Positions 35,625-40,193 of a stretch of 40,193 nucleotides of DNA are shown piece by piece (positions within the stretch are counted from its first letter, which is position 1; the number at the start of each line of letters is the position of its first letter). This DNA comes from a virus, in IMG/VR virus record IMGVR_UViG_3300042467_002144, positions 1 to 40,193 of that record, one strand, 5' to 3'. A program made the translations under genes and the position numbers. Below the pieces are notes generated by a model. The model did not search any database. It saw only the letters and a list, made by a program, of their open reading frames with translations, and had not been told where the DNA came from.

Positions 35625-36440
35625 TTATGCACGAATAAGGCCAAGATTTTGCAAGGCAAGAATGACGCCGCTTAGGGCCGTCAATACTTCAGCAGTGGAA
35701 GAACCGCCACTAGGAATGGAGATGCCAGATGGACAGACGACGGGCGATGCGCCAAAGAAGCCCATCGATGCGCCACTGGCAAAAATCGTTACGCCTCCAG
35801 AAGCAGTGATGGTTCCAGAAATGGTTGGAAAAATTAAAGCGGAAGACGAAATACTGGTGGCGGCTAAAGTGCCTCCTGAAAGCGTGGGGGAATTGACTGT
35901 GGAAGAAGCAAAAGTACCTCCGGATACTGTTGGCGAATTAATTGTGACATTGTTTAATGTGCCGCCAGAAATAGTTGGGGAAGTGATAACTGCATTGTTA
36001 TAAGTGCCACTGCTAACTGTGGCTACGTTAGTGATGGTGCCGGAAAGCGTTACGTTGAAAATTGTGCCGTCTTCAAACGTTGAATTGTCAAGAGTGCATT
36101 GATCAACAATTGCATTGGACAATGCCGTGCCATTGGCCGTGCCTCCATTAATTGTTGGCCCATTAATCGTGGCGCCAGTAATTGTTGCCGCTTGATAAGT
36201 GCCGCCAGAAATGGTCCCTAAAACAGTGGTGCCGGAAATAGTTGAATTACGAAGCGTCAGGCCAGAAGCCGTGGAAGTCCACGATGCGTCATAATCTACG
36301 CTTGTAGCCTTGGCAATAATTTGCCCCACGCTACCGCCAGACGGCAACGTACTCTGTCCCATCGGTCCTTGCACGCCAGGGATGGACAAACCAATAGCAA
36401 CTGGCTCACCACTAACAACAGTAAGAATGATATCGGGCAT
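35625..36440 (-). CDS. Tail fibre with Thr/Ser/Gly beta-helix repeats
   Basis: 271 residues, ATG 36440. N-terminal collagen-like IPGVQGPMGQSTLPSGGSVG; a central repeat of about 10-11 residues (ISGGTLNNVTINSPTVSGGT and so on) between about 70 and 215 forming a parallel beta-helix; helical C-terminus TALSGVILALQNLGLIRA for trimerisation. Likely host-recognition fibre. The repeats give a regular pattern in the DNA but are coding. Confidence 0.86.
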   Translation of the reverse strand: MPDIILTVVSGEPVAIGLSIPGVQGPMGQSTLPSGGSVGQIIAKATSVDYDASWTSTASGLTLRNSTISGTTVLGTISGGTYQAATITGATINGPTINGGTANGTALSNAIVDQCTLDNSTFEDGTIFNVTLSGTITNVATVSSGTYNNAVITSPTISGGTLNNVTINSPTVSGGTFASSTVNSPTLSGGTLAATSISSSALIFPTISGTITASGGVTIFASGASMGFFGASPVVCPSGISIPSGGSSTAEVLTALSGVILALQNLGLIRA

Positions 36441-36442
36441 GA

Positions 36443-36784
36443 TTAATTCCTAGAACAAGTGCCGGAAACAGTGCAAACGCCTTTTAGCCAGTAATAACGA
36501 TCTCCACCGGCTTGCGTGGCACTCACGTCATAATTATAAATTCCTACTTCCAGTCCGCTAGAAACACTTGGCGCCAATGTCAATTGAAAAATTCCGCTAG
36601 CTGCATTTGTAATAGCTGGTACAAAACTTGCAACAATTTCTCCGTCCAATGCGCCGCAAATATCGCTATCAATGGTATATCCAGAAAGATTGATGGGAGT
36701 GCCGCCGCTTTGCGTAGCAGTAATCTGCATGCGGTAAGTGGAGTTTTGCAGCACCACTATGTTGTAAGTGGCGGGATAATACAT
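36443..36784 (-). CDS. Small tail protein, paralogue of the 34028 product
   Basis: 113 residues, ATG 36784, preceded by AGGGAGAA. NIVVLQNSTYRMQITATQSG, TPINLSGYTIDSDI and ASGIFQLTLAPSVSSGLEVG; the same layout as the 112-residue product. Each paralogue is followed downstream by a collagen-containing protein, so the pairs look like a duplicated two-gene module. Confidence 0.8.
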   Translation of the reverse strand: MYYPATYNIVVLQNSTYRMQITATQSGGTPINLSGYTIDSDICGALDGEIVASFVPAITNAASGIFQLTLAPSVSSGLEVGIYNYDVSATQAGGDRYYWLKGVCTVSGTCSRN

Positions 36785-36813
36785 TTCTCCCTTTTCTCCC
36801 CAACTGTTTTGTT

Positions 36814-36824
36814 TTATTATAGCC
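36814..36824 (-). promoter_or_regulatory. Putative late promoter, perfect TATAAT
   Basis: Minus strand GGCTATAATAAAAC; TATAAT at 36821-36816, about 30 bases upstream of the 36784 start. No good -35. Resembles the TTACAAT elements of neighbouring tail genes. Confidence 0.45.
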
Positions 36825-36842
36825 TTGCATTGTTTTAAACAA

Positions 36843-36868
36843 GAAAAAAGGAGAGCATTGCTCTCCCT
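36843..36868 (-). terminator. Strong terminator after the basic protein gene
   Basis: Minus strand GGAGAGC-AAT-GCTCTCC (36866-36850) followed by six T (36849-36844); 8 bases after the stop at 36874. Confidence 0.88.
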
Positions 36869-36873
36869 TGGCT

Positions 36874-37011
36874 TTATTTACCTTGACCTCGCATGAGCTT
36901 GCGCCCATGAGAAGCTTTGCTATTTTTTCCTTGCCCTTGCTTCGTGGTTTTGGGCTTGCGGATGATAATGCGCTTTGACGAAGAAGCGCCAACTTTGCTT
37001 TTTACGGCCAA
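36874..37011 (-). CDS. Small very basic protein
   Basis: 45 residues from a TTG start at 37011; no ATG or GTG exists in this frame after the last stop. AVKSKVGASSSKRIIIRKPK then TTKQGQGKNSKASHGRKLMR, ending GQGK. About a third Lys/Arg. Similar basic KTT-QG-G-NS...HGRKL-RGQGK tails occur in cyanophages in my memory. Possibly a DNA- or RNA-binding or virion protein. The start is uncertain; the reading frame itself is convincing and is bounded by a strong terminator. Confidence 0.62.
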   Translation of the reverse strand: MAVKSKVGASSSKRIIIRKPKTTKQGQGKNSKASHGRKLMRGQGK

Positions 37012-37035
37012 TGGTGGACGTGCGAAAGCACTATA

Positions 37036-37356
37036 TTAGCTAGCCCAAGGCACGCCGGCGCCCGTGGTCGGGGCAATTTGTTGCTGAATTTGAGCGGCAA
37101 GAGCGGCTTCAATTTCAGCCACTTTCTCCTCGCCAATTTTCTCCTTCGTCCATTCCACTACCATTTCAGCAGTGAGATCAGCATACGGAATAAGCGAGTC
37201 GGGCTCAGGCGGTTCAAGACCGAGAGAGCCATACGCCCCCGAACGGTAAGTACCGTCAAAAGCATCAATGGTGTAATGAATGGTGTACACTACACCATCT
37301 GACAGCGTGCGCTCAAGATTAGCGACGCCCCAAGTAAATTCAATGGAAGAAGCCAT
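37036..37356 (-). CDS. Hypothetical phage protein
   Basis: 106 residues from ATG 37356. MASSIEFTWGVANLERTLSD then GVVYTIHYTIDAFDGTYRSG and YADLTAEMVVEWTKEKIGEE. The F-x-W-x-V-x-N-LERT...V-x-T-x-H-Y/W pattern followed by a VVEW helix is widely seen in cyanophage structural regions, with no known function. Late-type promoter just upstream. Confidence 0.8.
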   Translation of the reverse strand: MASSIEFTWGVANLERTLSDGVVYTIHYTIDAFDGTYRSGAYGSLGLEPPEPDSLIPYADLTAEMVVEWTKEKIGEEKVAEIEAALAAQIQQQIAPTTGAGVPWAS

Positions 37357-37372
37357 GATTAACAAAATAGCC

Positions 37373-37393
37373 TGCTTTATTGTAAGAGCAAAT
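37373..37393 (-). promoter_or_regulatory. Putative late promoter element
   Basis: Minus strand AATTTGC-TC-TTACAATAAAG (37393-37375), between the integrase st​op and the 37356 gene. Shared with 34380-34400. Confidence 0.4.
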
Positions 37394-38247
37394 TACAGCT
37401 CCGGCATTTCGTACTCCTTGGTGGTATTGCAATAATGCTTAAAAATAATTTCACTGGTATTACCAGCCCAGTTTGCCACCTGTGGCACTGGAATGCCCGC
37501 CTCAATCCAGCGGCTAATCGCGGTGTGCCTGCAATCATAAGGGCGATAAGCATGACTAATTAACTCTGCTTGGTGTAATGGCTGCAGTTTTTTACGAAAA
37601 TAACTCTGAAACGCCAAGCGATCCCATGGAAAAATATATTCATTGTCTTGAGAAAGTTGCGCCATAATTTCTTGACATTTATTGTTCAATGGCACCCATC
37701 GCTTTTTGTTTGTTTTAGTACTATCTTTTAATCCATGCGTAAGGGTCCAGTTTTGATGCACAAGAATCTTGTTGTCCTTGATATCGTCCCATCGCAATGC
37801 TCTTACTTCACCAGTTCGCATGGCGGTTTGAAGCATAAATTCTGTATACCAAGTCCAGTTAACATTTTTATAAGTTTGCTTGGCTTCTAGTGCTGCAAGG
37901 ACTAATCCCACTTCATCTCGCGGAATTACAACAATTTCCTCGTTTCTTTGCGGAGCTTTAGGCATTTTAAAGCTTGCAAGAGGATTCTTGTCCAAGTAAC
38001 CCACGTCTTCTTGTGCTGCCCAGCGAAACATTGTTTTTGCATACATTGCGACGCGTCTAGAAGAAAGCACCGGCTTTTCTCCCAACACCCAAATCATGAT
38101 TTTGCGTGCTTCATTTAAGTCTTGAATTGGGCAACGCTTTAACCATTTTGTTACTTGCCTGTAGTCGGAAGTCAAGCTGGTTGGACATAGAGAAATGGAG
38201 CGCTCTTCCAAGAAGGCACTCCAAAGCTCCGCAAGAGTGGTGGGCAT
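37393..38247 (-). CDS. int: Tyrosine recombinase / integrase
   Basis: 284 residues, ATG 38247. N-terminal SAM-like core-binding domain (WSAFLEERSISLCPTSLTSD). Catalytic residues: first Arg in TAMRTGEVRALRWDD near 140-155, a later Lys in TKTNKKRWVPL, H-x-x-R in YRPYDCRHTAISRW near 235-250, and the Tyr nucleophile in FKHYCNTTKEY near 270-277. It would integrate phage DNA at an attachment site. No attP was identified nearby, and no CI-like repressor is seen in the window. Confidence 0.9.
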   Translation of the reverse strand: MPTTLAELWSAFLEERSISLCPTSLTSDYRQVTKWLKRCPIQDLNEARKIMIWVLGEKPVLSSRRVAMYAKTMFRWAAQEDVGYLDKNPLASFKMPKAPQRNEEIVVIPRDEVGLVLAALEAKQTYKNVNWTWYTEFMLQTAMRTGEVRALRWDDIKDNKILVHQNWTLTHGLKDSTKTNKKRWVPLNNKCQEIMAQLSQDNEYIFPWDRLAFQSYFRKKLQPLHQAELISHAYRPYDCRHTAISRWIEAGIPVPQVANWAGNTSEIIFKHYCNTTKEYEMPEL

Positions 38248-38320
38248 GGTTTGAGGGCGAAGACGGCCAGACTAGTCGCTTGTACAGAAGCTGTCAACCC
38301 ATGCTTGGTATCGAAAGCAA

Positions 38321-38641
38321 CTACTGAAGCTGGTCTTTGGCGTGTTGGGCCTGGATCTCCGCGTAGTCCAGCGCGGTGCGGCTAAGTTGAGGAAAGTCTT
38401 CCTGCAGTTCTGTGGGAGAGACGCCAGCACGCAATTGCTCCACCACCACGGCCACGGGAATCCGCGTGCCGCTAAATACAAGCTGTCCCGAGCAGATCGC
38501 GGGGTCGCGCTCCACCACACCTTGGGAAAGCGGCTCCTGGCTTTGTTTTGACACATGGCGTAATTCAATTTTACGCTGCTCTATGCGCTCCCGGCGCTCA
38601 GCATTGAAGCCCTTGGTGAGTTCCCAAAAGGAGCGCGTCAT
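38321..38641 (-). CDS. DUF433 protein with XRE-antitoxin-like N-terminus
   Basis: 106 residues from ATG 38641 (GTG 38677 also in frame). N-terminal FWELTKGFNAERRERIEQRK resembles the start of small XRE-family antitoxins. The C-terminal RDPAICSGQLVFSGTRIPVA, VVVEQLRAGVSPTELQEDFP, LSRTALDYAEIQ is DUF433, a helix-turn-helix antitoxin domain that normally partners a DUF5615 toxin. No such toxin is visible next to it. Could be an orphan antitoxin, an antitoxin against host systems or a transcription regulator. Confidence 0.8.
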   Translation of the reverse strand: MTRSFWELTKGFNAERRERIEQRKIELRHVSKQSQEPLSQGVVERDPAICSGQLVFSGTRIPVAVVVEQLRAGVSPTELQEDFPQLSRTALDYAEIQAQHAKDQLQ

Positions 38642-38664
38642 GAGCGTTAAGGGGGAATGGTTAA

Positions 38665-38838
38665 TCAGCTTGGCCACGCTTTATCAGCGGTGGCACGCAA
38701 CTCCTGGATAAAGACTTCCAGTTCTTCGCGGCTTCGGAACTCTTCGGTGTAGTAACTGTCTTCTTCATTGGCTAAAAAGACTTTTCCGTCTTTAGCCCAA
38801 GATGTGTGGGGCGAGCCACGATATTCTTGTTTGGTCAT
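38665..38838 (-). CDS. Small hypothetical protein
   Basis: 57 residues, ATG 38838, stop TGA 38665-38667. MTKQEYRGSPHTSWAKDGKV then FLANEEDSYYTEEFRSREEL and IQELRATADKAWPS. Acidic. Its end precedes the DUF433 start by 23 bases (or overlaps the GTG alternative), so the two are likely co-expressed; it could be the DUF433 partner, without motif support. Confidence 0.7.
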   Translation of the reverse strand: MTKQEYRGSPHTSWAKDGKVFLANEEDSYYTEEFRSREELEVFIQELRATADKAWPS

Positions 38839-38938
38839 GGTTTTTGGGGAACTGTGGCCGTGGGCAGGAGCCGGAAACTCGCTGCCCTACCACATTACAA
38901 CACGGCGTCAAGCCCAGTAGAGAGTAGGACTAAGAGGT

Positions 38939-40193
38939 TTAGCAAGCCATCAGCACGCAAGGCACGCAGTAGCTGCCATCCTCGTAAGTGCAGGTGACGT
39001 GAGTGCTGGTCACTTTGGCGATGGTCTTGCTGCGGACAATGTCGTCGTCCTGCGGTTTAGCGGTTCCATCACCAGCGGACATCAGCAGGTCGCCCCGCTG
39101 CACCGTGACACCTTCGGCAATGCGGATGATGAAGTCACCTGTCATCGCGCAGTAGAAGTCTTCGGTGTAGGTGTCGTCGTCGTTGTCCCAATCGACAAAC
39201 ACGCCAGACACGTTCGGGTCACCTTCAACGTCAGAAACCTTCATGCGGTTGAGTTGTTCATTATCTTGATCACCCCACTCGCACATCTCATCCAGATTGC
39301 TTAGCACAGTGCCGCGCAGAATATCTTCGCGCCCGCCATTAAGAAGCTGGGACCAGCGAGAAAGGTGAGCGCCGTTGAGTTGAACAGTAGTTCCGGAAAC
39401 AGAAATAGTGCCTTCAACTACGTCTGCTTGGCGTAGTTCGACAAGAGTTCCGTCATCTCCGTTTCTATTTACAACTAAAGGAACTGCGCTGCTGCGATTG
39501 ATCCTGACAAAACCATCTGCATGTAATGAAATTCCTTGTCCATCGCCGTCAGCAATTCGACCAATGTAAGCATTTCCTGCGCTCGTAATCCTCATCCGCT
39601 CCGTCGGGCTGCTCGCTCCATCGGCGGTAGTGGAGAACACTAGGCGGCCCGGATAGTCATTCGATCCAGCGGTTCCATCAGCCGCGCAGACGATAGTGCC
39701 GAACTCGTTTCCGCTGCTATCTGTGAATGAAATTGCGCCAAGGTCTTCGCCGCTTGTGATAGATGTTGCGGTTTCACCCCTTGCGATATTGAGGATTGCT
39801 GATCCGCCTGACGACGAAGTATTGCCTTGGATCTTGATTAGACCAAACTGCGCGTAAGCACCTGCGCTAGAGGCAGAAGACGTGCCAACTAAGAGCCTGC
39901 CGGAGCTGTCGATGCGCACGCGCTCACTAGCATTGGTGGCAATAGCTAAAGCCCCACTGGCAGGTGAATACAGCCAAGGCGATGTTCCCAAGGATGGAGT
40001 TCCAGCATTATTGCGAATCAATAAATCCGTAACATAACTTGTTCCATTTACTTCAAGTGTTGTAGCAGGCGCAGTAGTGCCAATCCCTACTCGACCTGAG
40101 GAGTCAATCCTCATGCGTTCGCTGTTGCCAATACCAAAAATGAGATTTGCTTCTGATCGAATAAGTCCATCTGCGGTCGAAGACCCAGTAAGC
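38939..40193 (-). CDS. Tail fibre with C-terminal chaperone-like domain, 5' end beyond the right edge
   Basis: At least 417 residues; the frame remains open to 40193 without a stop, so the internal Met at 40114 is not the start. Repeats of the type MRIDSSGRVGIGTTAPATTL and VRIDSSGRLLVGT recur, as in phage fibre proteins ahead of an intramolecular chaperone. The C-terminal half has VVEGTISVSGTTVQLNGAHL, SRWSQLLNGG and GTVLSNLDEMCEWG followed by DNEQLNRMKVSDVEGDP, like the peptidase G2/chaperone domain that trims itself off after trimerisation. The end carries five cysteines (TCTYEDGSYCVPCVLMAC). Confidence 0.85.
   Translation of the reverse strand, partial: LTGSSTADGLIRSEANLIFGIGNSERMRIDSSGRVGIGTTAPATTLEVNGTSYVTDLLIRNNAGTPSLGTSPWLYSPASGALAIATNASERVRIDSSGRLLVGTSSASSAGAYAQFGLIKIQGNTSSSGGSAILNIARGETATSITSGEDLGAISFTDSSGNEFGTIVCAADGTAGSNDYPGRLVFSTTADGASSPTERMRITSAGNAYIGRIADGDGQGISLHADGFVRINRSSAVPLVVNRNGDDGTLVELRQADVVEGTISVSGTTVQLNGAHLSRWSQLLNGGREDILRGTVLSNLDEMCEWGDQDNEQLNRMKVSDVEGDPNVSGVFVDWDNDDDTYTEDFYCAMTGDFIIRIAEGVTVQRGDLLMSAGDGTAKPQDDDIVRSKTIAKVTSTHVTCTYEDGSYCVPCVLMAC

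Noticed and set aside
35700-36230. Regular short repeats that could suggest a CRISPR array.
   Set aside because: They are in frame with a Thr/Ser/Gly beta-helix fibre gene, differ in sequence and have no spacer structure.

Overview
The window looks like about 40 kb of a tailed double-stranded DNA phage (probably a siphovirus) that infects a cyanobacterium of the marine or brackish Synechococcus/Cyanobium type. It carries portal, large terminase, tail-fibre, endolysin, integrase, nucleotide-metabolism and recombination genes, with hardly any host housekeeping genes. The cyanobacterial assignment rests mainly on three things: a glutamine riboswitch of the downstream-peptide class (known chiefly from picocyanobacteria), a compact class I ribonucleotide reductase pair of the kind described in cyanophages, and ThyX with no photosynthesis genes. 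Both ends are open. A structural gene runs off the left edge and a tail-fibre gene runs off the right edge, so the genome is larger than the window.

Layout. 0-2.2 kb: start of a structural gene and the portal (minus strand). 2.2-4.4 kb: PD-(D/E)XK-like protein, large terminase and a small protein (plus strand). 4.4-4.85 kb: an RNA island with a structured RNA, a tRNA-Leu(UAA)-like gene, the glutamine riboswitch, a 37-codon ORF and a terminator. 4.85-8.3 kb: minus-strand nucleotide operon (nrdA, nrdB, a phosphoesterase) with a tRNA-like structure inside it. 8.4-9.8 kb: a second RNA island, with a roughly 265-nt structured RNA that has its own promoter and terminator, followed by an HNH endonuclease gene. 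9.8-11.0 kb: three minus-strand genes saturated with the 7-mer GAAAGTT. 11.0-11.7 kb: a repeat-rich non-coding stretch that could be a replication origin. 11.7-21.5 kb: a long minus-strand array of small, mostly unrecognised genes, tightly overlapped or separated by short promoter/terminator units; it includes a DUF932 protein, an RlpA-like secreted protein and an HTH protein that may be the small terminase. A third structured plus-strand RNA lies at 16.75-16.99 kb. 21.6-23.6 kb: TOPRIM primase/ATPase. 23.7-30.2 kb: plus-strand operon with a ribbon-helix-helix-like protein, a single-strand annealing protein, a RecB-like exonuclease, an SSB-like protein, a dCTP deaminase-like protein, a nuclease, ThyX and a DUF3310 protein. 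30.7-32.5 kb: lysis cassette. 32.4-37.4 kb: tail/fibre genes. 37.4-38.9 kb: integrase, DUF433 protein and a small partner. 38.9 kb to the edge: a tail fibre with a C-terminal chaperone-like domain.

How it fits together. The RNR pair, ThyX, the dCTP deaminase-like protein and the DUF3310 protein would supply deoxynucleotides. The primase, annealing protein, exonuclease and SSB-like protein form a replication/recombination set. The integrase suggests a temperate ability or descent from a temperate phage. The riboswitch ties expression of a small phage peptide to host glutamine, that is to nitrogen status.

Most small genes are called from reading-frame quality, stop/start overlaps (ATGA or TGATG) and ribosome-binding sites, not from recognised families. 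RNA structures were found by eye as complementary segments; nothing was folded or searched.
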